This document shows positions 57,209 to 64,000 of a stretch of DNA of 64,000 nt, one piece after another (positions within the stretch are counted from its first letter, which is position 1; every line of letters begins with the position of its first letter). This DNA comes from Tsukamurella paurometabola DSM 20162 (GTDB lineage Bacteria; Actinomycetota; Actinomycetes; Mycobacteriales; Mycobacteriaceae), in assembly GCF_000092225.1 (NCBI RefSeq), contig NC_014158.1:3038001-3102000 (forward strand), read 5' to 3'. Made by a program: the position numbers and the translations under genes. The notes below the pieces were generated by a model. The model searched no databases. It saw nothing but the letters and a program-made list of their open reading frames with translations, and was not told where the DNA came from.

Positions 57209-57303
57209 TCGCATTGCGCTTGCGGTGAATTCAACCCTGGCGACGACGGGCTCGGTCGGGTGTTCTGAAGCGACACGATCCACCATCCGCCCAGGAGGCC
57301 CTC

Positions 57304-58221
57304 ATGACCGCGACGATCGAACCCACCACCGCCACTTCCGAGATCACCGTCACGAAGCTGAGCGAACACATCGGGGCGATCGTGCACGGCGTGCGATTGG
57401 GCGGCGATATCGATGATGCGACCGCCGAACGCATCCTGGATCTCCTGGCCGAGTACGAGGTGATCTTCTTCCGCGACCAGCACCACCTCGATGACGCGGG
57501 CCAGCACGCTTTCGCCGGCCGGATCGGAGTACCCACCACACCGCATCCCACGGTGCGTTCGGATTCGGATCTGCTGCCGATCGAGGGCGCCGCGAACAGT
57601 TGGCATACCGATGTCTCCTTCGTGGACCGGGTGCCGAAGGCGTCCATCCTGCGCCCGGTCACGCTGCCCCCGCACGGCGGCAATACCACCTGGGCGTCGA
57701 CCACGCGCGCCTACGACCGGCTTCCGGAACCGCTCAAGGTGCTCGCCGAGAACCTGCGTGCGATCCACACCAACGATTACGACTACGCGGGCCACAACTC
57801 GACCTACCAGCGCGCGGAGTACCACCAGGAGTTCATCCGGAACATCTTCGAGGCCGAGCATCCGGTGGTGCGCATGCACCCCGAGACCGGCCGCCGATCG
57901 TTGCTGTTGGGACACTTCGTCAGCAAGTTCGCGGGCCTGAGCTCGCAGGATTCGGCACCGATCCTGGCGCTGCTGCAGCGGCGGATCGAGAACCCGGACA
58001 ACACGGTGCGGTGGGCCTGGCAGCCGGGCGACGTAGCGATCTGGGACAACCGGTCGACGCAGCACTTCGGCATCAACGACTACGGCGACCACAAGCGTCT
58101 GCTGCGCCGCGTCACCCTGGCCGGCGATCTCCCCGTCGGCGTCGACGGCCGTGAGGGTGTGGCACTCAAGGGAGATGCGTCGGACTACTCCCCTGTGACG
58201 CCAGCTCGGCAGCGCGGCTGA
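57304..58221 (+). CDS. TauD/AtsK-type Fe(II)/2-oxoglutarate dioxygenase
   Basis: This 305-residue non-haem iron enzyme oxidises a carbon next to a sulfonate or sulfate ester, releasing sulfite or sulfate. The iron facial triad is His101 and Asp103 in SWHTDVSF and His254 in [11 protein letters not shown], with Arg265/269 in [10 protein letters not shown] for 2-oxoglutarate. The neighbouring arylsulfatase and AtsR/B/C-like importer favour an alkylsulfatase (AtsK) role over taurine. It follows the sulfatase by 95 bp on the same strand, with GGAGG before the ATG. Its end overlaps a convergent lipase gene by 37 bp. Confidence 0.88.
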   Translation: MTATIEPTTATSEITVTKLSEHIGAIVHGVRLGGDIDDATAERILDLLAEYEVIFFRDQHHLDDAGQHAFAGRIGVPTTPHPTVRSDSDLLPIEGAANSWHTDVSFVDRVPKASILRPVTLPPHGGNTTWASTTRAYDRLPEPLKVLAENLRAIHTNDYDYAGHNSTYQRAEYHQEFIRNIFEAEHPVVRMHPETGRRSLLLGHFVSKFAGLSSQDSAPILALLQRRIENPDNTVRWAWQPGDVAIWDNRSTQHFGINDYGDHKRLLRRVTLAGDLPVGVDGREGVALKGDASDYSPVTPARQRG

Positions 58222-59498
58222 GTCAGCCACTCGCGGAGCTGGGTGTACACCGCGTCGGAGCGGAGCAGCGTGAAATGGTGCGCTCCGCCGAGGTGCATGC
58301 CGGCCTCCGCCGCGAATCCGATGCGACGAGTTCTGCCGCGACCATGATCCGCCCCGCAAGCGGCACCGCCGGCGGCGCTCGGACCCAGCACGAGGCCATC
58401 ACCAATAATGCGCCCCAACGGGTTCCGGGCATCGCGCGTCACGGTGGCGGCCACGAAGAAGTGCTCGGCGCCGGCCATGAGCGGCACCTCGGCGGCGATG
58501 GCACCTCCGAGGGCGTCTGCATCCCGGCCGCGCCAGTCCTCGTCGACCACGGAACCGCCGCGCAGATCCCGGATCCCGGCGCTGCGCCGACGCAACAGAC
58601 GACCGAACGGGGCGGTCTCGGGTACGGCGGCCAGTGCCGCACTCCCGTAGTGCGCGGCCTGTTCCAGCGGCGCACCGAGGTGCGGCGTCCCGAGACTGAC
58701 GGTGGCGGTCACCACGTCCGGCCAGGCCGCACCGCGCGACTGCGCGCGGTGCACCGCACCGCGGACCACCAGACCGCCCATCGAGTGTCCGATGAGCACG
58801 AGCTCGGTGATCGCGACCGGCCAGACGGCGACCAGGCGCTCCAGGAGATCGGCGAGCGCATCGCCGTTATCGCTGATGTGCCGGCCGCTGTTGTAGCGCA
58901 CGTAGACCGGTGTCGCACCGAGGTCCACCGCGAGCCGCACACCGTAGTCATCCGCGTCGAGCCCGCCCAGGCCCCACGCGTGTTCGGTCTCGCAGAGGCC
59001 GTGGAGGAACACCACCACCCGGCCGGAAGCGCCGTCGAATACCTCGCCCGGATCGAGTCGGCCCAGGGGCGCGCGCCCCTCGCCGAGGTGCACGACCGCA
59101 CCATCGACTCGGATGGTCATCGGCTCGTCGGCTAGCGGTGATCCGGCGGCGTCGAGGTCGTCTCCGATGAGGCCGAGAAGCGCGCCGATCAGGGCAGCGC
59201 CTCGTGGGGTCTCGGAGGGCGGACGATCCCCGGGCCACGCGGCACCGACGGCCGCGACACGTCCCGCGGTGCGCGCGGCGATGCCGATGCCGGCATACAC
59301 CCCGTCAGTGATGCCGTTGTGGAGTGCACGAACCGGCACGACCGCGGGCCCGACACCGAGGCGGACCGCGGAGAAGACCCGGTCCGATATCGCCCGGTGC
59401 ACGCTGTGAATTCCCCCCACAGCGCCCGCAATCTCGACACCGCCGAGCGCGGCCAGGGCCTTGACCTCGGCGCGACCGCGCTCATCGACAGTATTCAT
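58185..59498 (-). CDS. alpha/beta hydrolase, lipase/PGAP1-like
   Basis: This 437-residue esterase has the oxyanion motif [16 protein letters not shown] and the nucleophile elbow [28 protein letters not shown] after it is typical of triacylglycerol-lipase or PGAP1-like enzymes. The catalytic His is probably in [11 protein letters not shown] near the C-terminus. The first 90 residues ([19 protein letters not shown] onward) form a helical cap without a signal peptide. It overlaps the dioxygenase gene tail. The substrate is unknown; a lipid ester is plausible. Confidence 0.86.
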   Translation of the reverse strand: MNTVDERGRAEVKALAALGGVEIAGAVGGIHSVHRAISDRVFSAVRLGVGPAVVPVRALHNGITDGVYAGIGIAARTAGRVAAVGAAWPGDRPPSETPRGAALIGALLGLIGDDLDAAGSPLADEPMTIRVDGAVVHLGEGRAPLGRLDPGEVFDGASGRVVVFLHGLCETEHAWGLGGLDADDYGVRLAVDLGATPVYVRYNSGRHISDNGDALADLLERLVAVWPVAITELVLIGHSMGGLVVRGAVHRAQSRGAAWPDVVTATVSLGTPHLGAPLEQAAHYGSAALAAVPETAPFGRLLRRRSAGIRDLRGGSVVDEDWRGRDADALGGAIAAEVPLMAGAEHFFVAATVTRDARNPLGRIIGDGLVLGPSAAGGAACGADHGRGRTRRIGFAAEAGMHLGGAHHFTLLRSDAVYTQLREWLTQPRCRAGVTGE

Positions 59499-59540
59499 CG
59501 AACTTGAGTGTACAGTCGTGCACTCAAATCTGTCGAACAG

Positions 59541-60845
59541 TCAGACGCGGTAGTCCCACCCGGCAGCGCGCCACTGCTGCGCCGGCATGCAGTTGCGGCC
59601 GTCCAGGAGCGACCTGCGGCGCACCACAGTGCCGACGGCGGCGGGGTCGAGCTCGCGGAACTGCTTCCACTCGGTGAGCACGAGCACGACATCGGCGCCC
59701 TCACAGGCCTCCAGTGCGGTGGTTGCGTAGTCCAGCGTCGGGAACACCCGGCGCGAATTATCCATCGCCTCGGGGTCGTAGACCGAGACCGCGGCGCCCT
59801 GCAACTGAATCTGGCCGGCGATGTTGAGCGCTGGAGAATCACGCACGTCGTCCGAATCGGGCTTGAACGCGGCACCGAGCACGGCGACCTTCGCACCGAG
59901 CAGCGAACCGCCGCAGGCGTCCCGCGCCAGATCCACCATGCGGGTGCGGCGACTCATGTTGATGGCATCGACTTCCCGGAGCAGACCGTGCATGTGACCG
60001 GCACCCAATTCGCCCGAGCGGGCCATGAAGGCACGGATGTCCTTGGGCAGGCAGCCGCCACCGAATCCGATTCCGGCACCGAGGAATCGGCGACCGATAC
60101 GCGAGTCCACTCCGATGGCATCCGCGAGCGCGACTACATCGGCGCCTGCCGCCTCGCACACCTCGGAGACGGCGTTGATGAACGAGATCTTGGTGGCGAG
60201 GAAAGCGTTCGCCGAGATCTTCACCAGCTCCGCTGTCGCGGTGTCGGTGACGAAGAACGGGGTGTCGCGGGCGATGATGGGCGCGTAGATCTCTCGGGCG
60301 ACCTGCTCGGCCCGGCCGCCGGGCTCGATGCCGAGCACCAGTCGGTCGGGCTCGAGGGTGTCCTTGACGGCGTGCCCCTCGCGGAGGAATTCCGGGTTCC
60401 AGGCGAATTCGACGCCGATTCCGGCGGGGGCCAGCTCGGCGGCTCGAGCGCGTAGCAGGTCGGTGGTGCCCACCGGCACCGTCGACTTACCGAGGATGAC
60501 GGCGTCGCGGCGTAGGTGCGGCACCAGCGAATCGATCACGGAGTTCACGTAGGTCAGGTCGGCGGCGAACTCACCCTTGCGCTGCGGTGTTCCGACGGCG
60601 ATGAAGTGCGCATCACCGAACTCGGCCGCTTCCTCGTACGAGTCCGTGAACCGCAGACGCCCCGCCTCGAGGTTGCGCTTGAGCACGGCGGGCAGGCCCG
60701 GCTCATGGAAGGGCACCTTGCCCTCCGAGAGGGCGGCGATCTTGCTCAGGTTCACGTCGACGCCGAGCACCGCGTGGCCCAGCTCCGCCATGCACGCCGC
60801 GTGCGTGGCTCCCAGGTATCCCGTACCCAGCACTGTGATCTTCAT
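59541..60845 (-). CDS. ugd: UDP-glucose 6-dehydrogenase
   Basis: This 434-residue enzyme oxidises UDP-glucose to UDP-glucuronate with NAD. The N-terminal Rossmann motif is VLGTGYLGATHAACMAELGH, the middle has STVPVGTTD, and GFGGGCLPKDIRAF carries the catalytic Cys; the C-terminal UDP-binding part includes GAAFKPDSDDVRDSP. Length is normal. The ATG at 60845 is chosen because the Rossmann strand begins right there; the frame continues upstream to 60905. The product feeds cell-wall or exopolysaccharide synthesis, but no such genes are nearby. Confidence 0.95.
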   Translation of the reverse strand: MKITVLGTGYLGATHAACMAELGHAVLGVDVNLSKIAALSEGKVPFHEPGLPAVLKRNLEAGRLRFTDSYEEAAEFGDAHFIAVGTPQRKGEFAADLTYVNSVIDSLVPHLRRDAVILGKSTVPVGTTDLLRARAAELAPAGIGVEFAWNPEFLREGHAVKDTLEPDRLVLGIEPGGRAEQVAREIYAPIIARDTPFFVTDTATAELVKISANAFLATKISFINAVSEVCEAAGADVVALADAIGVDSRIGRRFLGAGIGFGGGCLPKDIRAFMARSGELGAGHMHGLLREVDAINMSRRTRMVDLARDACGGSLLGAKVAVLGAAFKPDSDDVRDSPALNIAGQIQLQGAAVSVYDPEAMDNSRRVFPTLDYATTALEACEGADVVLVLTEWKQFRELDPAAVGTVVRRRSLLDGRNCMPAQQWRAAGWDYRV

Positions 60846-60984
60846 GCGCCGAAGGTAGGTCGCGCAGGCCGCGACACGGAAGGTCGCCGAGCCCGAGTTC
60901 GGCAAGGGTTATGCAGGGATTCACGCGAGAGGCGACCACGCCGCACGGCGTTCGCCCGGCGGCCACACCGTGTTCCCCCGGTGG

Positions 60985-61983
60985 CTACTCCGCGTCGCCC
61001 GGAGCGGCGGTGTCCTCAGCAGTAGGGCCGCGCCGGCCCTCCCGCCCCTTGAGAATGCGCTTGGGCAAGCGGTTGACCAGGTCGCTCATCGGGTTCACGG
61101 CCGCGGTCATGAGCGCAACCGCCTCATTCAGCTCGGCCACCACGTCGGGCAGCTGCGAAACGGCGTCGAGAGTGCCGCCGGGCGCCACCGCGCGTTCGAT
61201 CGCGCCCTGCTGCCCCAGTAGCTGATCGACCAGACCGCCGTCCTCGATGGCACGGTCGATCACACCGCCCTTCTCGGTGAGCTTGTCGATGAGTCCGTCC
61301 TGACCGGTGATCTTGTCCAGCACGCCGTCCTTGGCCGCCAACTTGTCGAGCACACCGCCTTTCTCGGTGAGCTTGTCCAGCACGCCGTCCTTCGACATCA
61401 GCTTCTCCAGGACGCCGTCAGGCGCGGTGAGCTTGTCGATCACGCCGCCTTCGGAGGTGAGCCGCTCCAGCACGCCCTCCGAGTCGGTGATCTGATCGAC
61501 CACACCGCCGGGCCGGGTGAGCCGGTCGAGGGGACCACCCTCGTTGGTCAGCCGGGAGATCGGCCCGTCGTCCTTGGTCGCCTGATCCAGCAGGCCACCA
61601 GGCGCGGTGAGCTTCTCCAGCATGCCGCCGGGCTCGGTCAGGCGGTCGACCACACCGCCCGGCTTGAGCACCCGATCGAGCGGACCACCGCGCTTGATGA
61701 TGATGCCGATCGGCCGGTCCGGTTCGAGCATGGCGGCGAACCTCTGCAGCAGTTGCGTCGGAGACAGCGTGCCGTGCTCACCCTCCACATGCAGTGCGTT
61801 GTTCACCTCCGACTCCACGTTCTGCACCGCGAAGCGGGTCACGGCGACCCCGCCTTCGACGGCCGCCATCGCGGCATCGGCGGTGGAGAATGCGACGCGA
61901 AGCGGCGCCGTGACCAAGCCCTTCAGATCCATACCGGGCATCGTAGGCGGACGAGTGAGAGGAATCTGCACTAATTCACTCAT
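60985..61983 (-). CDS. decapeptide-repeat protein of unknown function
   Basis: This 332-residue protein has an N-terminal part of about 98 residues with a predicted helix (LRVAFSTADAAMAAVEGGVA), then 17 tandem copies of a 10-residue unit of the type GGVLDKLTEK (residues about 99-268), and a C-terminal helical tail ending in charged residues. Each unit places hydrophobics at 3, 4 and 7 and charge at 5 and 6, suggesting an elongated repeat fold or coiled structure. No signal peptide is seen. The start at 61983 is uncertain (61941 and 61932 are alternatives); it leaves only 29 bp to the divergent AraC gene. No function is assigned. Confidence 0.72.
   Translation of the reverse strand: MSELVQIPLTRPPTMPGMDLKGLVTAPLRVAFSTADAAMAAVEGGVAVTRFAVQNVESEVNNALHVEGEHGTLSPTQLLQRFAAMLEPDRPIGIIIKRGGPLDRVLKPGGVVDRLTEPGGMLEKLTAPGGLLDQATKDDGPISRLTNEGGPLDRLTRPGGVVDQITDSEGVLERLTSEGGVIDKLTAPDGVLEKLMSKDGVLDKLTEKGGVLDKLAAKDGVLDKITGQDGLIDKLTEKGGVIDRAIEDGGLVDQLLGQQGAIERAVAPGGTLDAVSQLPDVVAELNEAVALMTAAVNPMSDLVNRLPKRILKGREGRRGPTAEDTAAPGDAE
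61180..61689 (-). repeat. coding 30-bp repeat tract (17 decapeptide units)
   Basis: The consensus unit is [GDE]-G-[VLP]-[LVI]-[DE]-[KRQ]-[LI]-T-x-x. Units such as GVLDKLTEK recur almost identically, while others diverge at the last two positions. The DNA copies differ at third bases, so the repeats are old and kept by selection. Confidence 0.85.
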
Positions 61984-62012
61984 TGCGACGTTGCCGGCCG
62001 GATACTGAGGCG

Positions 62013-62459
62013 GTGACCCCGCGCGCTCCGGACGACCTGCTGCCGCACCTGCGACGCGCGCGTGATCACGCCGATCGCAATTACGCCGAACCGCTCGACC
62101 TGGCGACACTCGCGGCGATCGCCGGCGTCAGCAAGTTCCACTTCCAGCGGCTGTTCACCGCCACGTACGGCCTCTCGCCCGCCGAGCACCTCAGCCGCCG
62201 CCGGATCGAGCGCGCCCAGGACCTGCTGCGCGCCACCAATCTCACGGTGACCGAGGTGTGTACGGCGGTCGGCTTCACCAGCCTGGGGTCCTTCAGCAGC
62301 CGGTTCCGGGAGTTGGTGGGCGAGTCGCCGACGCAGTTCCGCCTCCGGTGGTCCGACGGGGCGCCGCGCATCCCCAGTTGCTACATCTTCATGGCGGGTT
62401 TGGCGGAGCGCCATGTCACCGCAAGCGAGGAGAAGCCGGATGGTCCCGCGCCCGCCTAG
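62013..62459 (+). CDS. AraC-family regulator, single-domain type
   Basis: This 148-residue regulator consists of an AraC HTH pair only. The first helix-turn-helix is LDLATLAAIAGVSKFHFQRL, the second VTEVCTAVGFTSLGSFSSRF, ending in REL.GESPTQFR. The ligand domain typical of full-length AraC is missing, with a short C-terminal extension. The GTG at 62013 follows ACTGAGG. It lies 9 bp before the VOC-family gene and is likely co-transcribed with it, so it may control that gene. Confidence 0.88.
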   Translation: MTPRAPDDLLPHLRRARDHADRNYAEPLDLATLAAIAGVSKFHFQRLFTATYGLSPAEHLSRRRIERAQDLLRATNLTVTEVCTAVGFTSLGSFSSRFRELVGESPTQFRLRWSDGAPRIPSCYIFMAGLAERHVTASEEKPDGPAPA

Positions 62460-62468
62460 GGTCGATCC

Positions 62469-62915
62469 ATGCTCATCAAGAACATCTCTCTCGTTTCCCT
62501 CTGGGTTCGCGATCTCGATGCGGCCCTGTCCTTCTACACCGAGATCATGGGCTTCGAGCCCCGCGACGACATCAGCATGGGCCCGGATTTCCGGTGGGTC
62601 ATCATCGCGCACCCTTCTCAGCCAGAGCTCCAGATCCACCTGACCACCCCGTCGAAACCGCTCTCGGACGACCTGATCGCCGCGATGCAGCGGGCCCAGG
62701 CCGAGGGCGGGCTGCCCGGACTCGGCCTCGCCGTCGACGACTGCCGGGCCACCCACCAGGCGCTCTCGGCGAAGGGCGTCGAGTTCATCCAGCCGCCCGA
62801 AGAGCGACCGTACGGAGTCGAGGCGATCATGCGCGATAACTCGGGCAATTGGATGGTGCTGGTCGAACATCGCGACTACACGCCGGAGGACTTCGAGGGC
62901 GCCGACCTCGGCTGA
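62469..62915 (+). CDS. VOC-family glyoxalase/dioxygenase-like protein
   Basis: This 148-residue protein has the beta-alpha-beta-beta-beta repeats of the vicinal-oxygen-chelate fold: ISLVSLWVRDLDAALSFYTE, FRWVIIAHPSQPELQIHL and AIMRDNSGNWMVLVEHRDY. VRDLDAALSFYTEIMGFE is the usual opening. Likely metal positions are limited, so it may bind a toxic compound rather than catalyse. It follows the AraC regulator closely. The substrate is unknown. Confidence 0.87.
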   Translation: MLIKNISLVSLWVRDLDAALSFYTEIMGFEPRDDISMGPDFRWVIIAHPSQPELQIHLTTPSKPLSDDLIAAMQRAQAEGGLPGLGLAVDDCRATHQALSAKGVEFIQPPEERPYGVEAIMRDNSGNWMVLVEHRDYTPEDFEGADLG

Positions 62916-62980
62916 AGTCGAGATTCACCGCGTTCGCTGAGTGCGTCGCGGCCGGGGTCAGGTACGCCGAGTCCGCAACG

Positions 62981-63016
62981 TGTCGGAAATTCTTGACACG
63001 TCGGGTTCTTCCGACA
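62981..63016 (+). promoter_or_regulatory. ArsR-operon promoter bracketed by an inverted repeat
   Basis: TGTCGGAA (62981-62988) and TTCCGACA (63009-63016) form a perfect inverted repeat spaced 20 bp. Between them lies a perfect -35 TTGACA (62993-62998); the -10 is CATATT (63015-63020). Transcription should start close to the GTG at 63029, so the mRNA may be leaderless. It is a likely operator of the ArsR regulator. Confidence 0.68.
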
Positions 63017-63028
63017 TATTCTCTCGTC

Positions 63029-63349
63029 GTGACCACCGAGAGCGCCGACCGCGTCTTCGTCGCGCTTGCCAACCCGATACGCCGCGAACTGCTCCAAATC
63101 CTCCGGACCGGACCGCTCGCCGCCGGCGAACTGAGCGAACGCTTCACTCTCAGCCGGCCCGCGGTGACAGAACACCTCAAAGTGTTGCGTGAGGCCGGCC
63201 TGGTCGTGGACGAACCGTCGGGCCGCAGGCGGATCTACCGCCTGACCGCCGAGCCGCTCGCGGAACTCGAAGAATGGTTGCACCCTTTCGAGAAGTTCTG
63301 GCGCGCACGCCTATCCGCGCTCGCCACCGTCGCCGAGGAGTTGGAATGA
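63029..63349 (+). CDS. ArsR-family winged-helix regulator
   Basis: This 106-residue small repressor has the ArsR opening VFVALANPIRRELLQILRTG and DNA-recognition helix FTLSRPAVTEHLKVLREAGL, then GRRRIYRLTAEPLAEL (wing). No metal-binding Cys or His cluster is visible, so it likely responds to something other than metals. GTG 63029 lies 12 bp after a TGTCGGAA-N20-TTCCGACA site that brackets its promoter. Its stop overlaps the next gene's ATG by 4 nt, a typical pairing with an SRPBCC protein. Confidence 0.92.
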   Translation: MTTESADRVFVALANPIRRELLQILRTGPLAAGELSERFTLSRPAVTEHLKVLREAGLVVDEPSGRRRIYRLTAEPLAELEEWLHPFEKFWRARLSALATVAEELE

Positions 63350-63738
63350 CGAGCATCACCCTGGACCAGTTCGTGGCCGCAACCCCGGAGTCGGTCTGGC
63401 GAACCATTACGGAACCCGAACTGGTACAGCGCTGGTGGGCGTCCGGAGACATCTCCGACGAGGCGGGCCACGAGTTCACGCTCGATATGCCCGGTTTCGG
63501 CGCGCAACCGTGCCGTGTGATCGAGTCGGTACGACCGATTCGATTCAGCTACACCTTCACCACCGCATGGACTCTCACATGGGATCTGAAACCCGAGGGC
63601 AACGGGACACGGCTGTTCTTGGAACACAGCGGTTTCGACCTCCAGGACAAGCGAATGGCCGCAGCGTTCGAACGTATGGGACCGAGGTGGCGAGACGAGG
63701 TCCTCCCCCGTCTCGCCGCCACCGCCGAGGCCGCCTGA
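63346..63738 (+). CDS. SRPBCC/AHSA1-type ligand-binding protein
   Basis: This 130-residue protein of the START/Bet v1-like AHSA1 family has the opening ITLDQFVAATPESVWRTITE and LVQRWWASGDI, then FSYTFTTAWTLTWDL and the C-terminal helix MGPRWRDEVLPRLAAT. The fold binds hydrophobic ligands. It is translationally coupled to the ArsR regulator, as in many actinobacteria where such pairs sense or handle a toxic compound. The ligand is unknown. Confidence 0.9.
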   Translation: MTSITLDQFVAATPESVWRTITEPELVQRWWASGDISDEAGHEFTLDMPGFGAQPCRVIESVRPIRFSYTFTTAWTLTWDLKPEGNGTRLFLEHSGFDLQDKRMAAAFERMGPRWRDEVLPRLAATAEAA

Positions 63739-63766
63739 CGAACGCGCCGTCTGGAATGATCTGGGC

Positions 63767-64000
63767 GTGACCGAGAAACGCGTCCTGTCCGATCCGGTGA
63801 ACGCTTCGCTCGATGGGCCGCACCGCGGATTCCGCCGAACGAGCGGGCGTATCAGCCGATACGACCCCGATGTTTCGGTCTTCTTCGGACACCCGCGTGA
63901 CCTGACGGAGGCCGACTACGCCGATGTCGCCCGGCTCGCTGACCGCCGGGGGATCGTGCTGCTCCGCGATCGGACGACGCCCCTACCCGCAGCGTGGCGC
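63767..64000 (+). CDS. 3'-partial gene, probable GNAT-type acetyltransferase N-terminus
   Basis: From GTG 63767 the frame stays open to the window end (78 codons). The sequence reads DGPHRGFRRTSGRISRYDPD, VSVFFGHPRDLTEADYADV and GIVLLRDRTTPLPAAW, resembling the start of FR47-like GNAT proteins in actinobacteria. The acetyl-CoA site would lie outside the window, so this is a weak call. It begins 28 bp after the SRPBCC gene and could belong to the same operon. Confidence 0.5.
   Translation, partial: MTEKRVLSDPVNASLDGPHRGFRRTSGRISRYDPDVSVFFGHPRDLTEADYADVARLADRRGIVLLRDRTTPLPAAWR

Noticed and set aside
61180-61689. Regular 30-bp repeats resembling a CRISPR array
   Set aside because: There are no unique spacers; the repeats encode a continuous decapeptide series and differ at third bases.

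Overview
The window comes from a high-GC, mycolic-acid-type actinobacterium. Evidence for this is the GC-rich codon use, frequent GTG starts, an MmpL/RND lipid-type exporter, mycothiol-dependent isomerase-like proteins, a deazaflavin (F420)-type nitroreductase, and gene order matching Mycobacterium tuberculosis. As recalled from that genome, 2956-15173 follows Rv3037c-Rv3044 (methyltransferases, echA17, Nudix, ABC ATPase, serB2, ctaD, fecB). The blocks 20830-21834 and 43207-48635 follow Rv3048c (nrdF2) and Rv3051c-Rv3057c (nrdE, nrdI, nrdH, FMN reductase, TetR, SDR). Tsukamurella is my best guess for the genus, but this is inference. No tRNA, rRNA or CRISPR array was seen.

Layout. 1-5.1 kb: esterase, aminotransferase, a frameshifted DUF1868/2H-phosphoesterase lipoprotein and two methyltransferases. 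5.1-15.2 kb: conserved mycobacterial block, with glgX and a secreted endonuclease/phosphatase-like lipoprotein inserted, ending in ctaD and fecB. 15.4-19.6 kb: AurF-like diiron oxygenase with a ferredoxin-fused reductase, a stand-alone LigD-type polymerase domain, and a beta carbonic anhydrase. 19.6-21.9 kb: two membrane proteins and nrdF. 22-26 kb: two maleylpyruvate-isomerase-like genes. The second is split by an IS30-family element of about 1.76 kb that also carries a tiny His-rich protein gene with its own consensus promoter. 26-31 kb: a LON-domain protein, then an F420-type nitroreductase, a TetR regulator and an MmpL exporter, which share look-alike operators.

31.2-43.1 kb is a nearly complete purine-degradation island: guanine deaminase, single-chain xanthine dehydrogenase, XdhC, a MobA-like protein, a permease fused to an OHCU-decarboxylase-like domain, HpxO urate hydroxylase, HiuH, UraD and a PucR regulator. 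Together they would take guanine through xanthine and urate to allantoin. This island and its neighbours separate nrdF from nrdHIE, which lie next to each other in mycobacteria. Both nrd promoters nevertheless carry paired NrdR-like boxes at the same 32-bp offset.

46.4-52.2 kb: FMN reductase, TetR, SDR, a secreted amidase-fold protein that has lost its catalytic ligands, a CobW-type GTPase and TrhO. 52.3-58.2 kb: a sulfate-ester scavenging operon (ABC importer, arylsulfatase, TauD/AtsK-type dioxygenase). 58.2-64 kb: lipase, UDP-glucose dehydrogenase, a decapeptide-repeat protein, AraC, VOC, an ArsR-SRPBCC pair and a partial gene at the edge.
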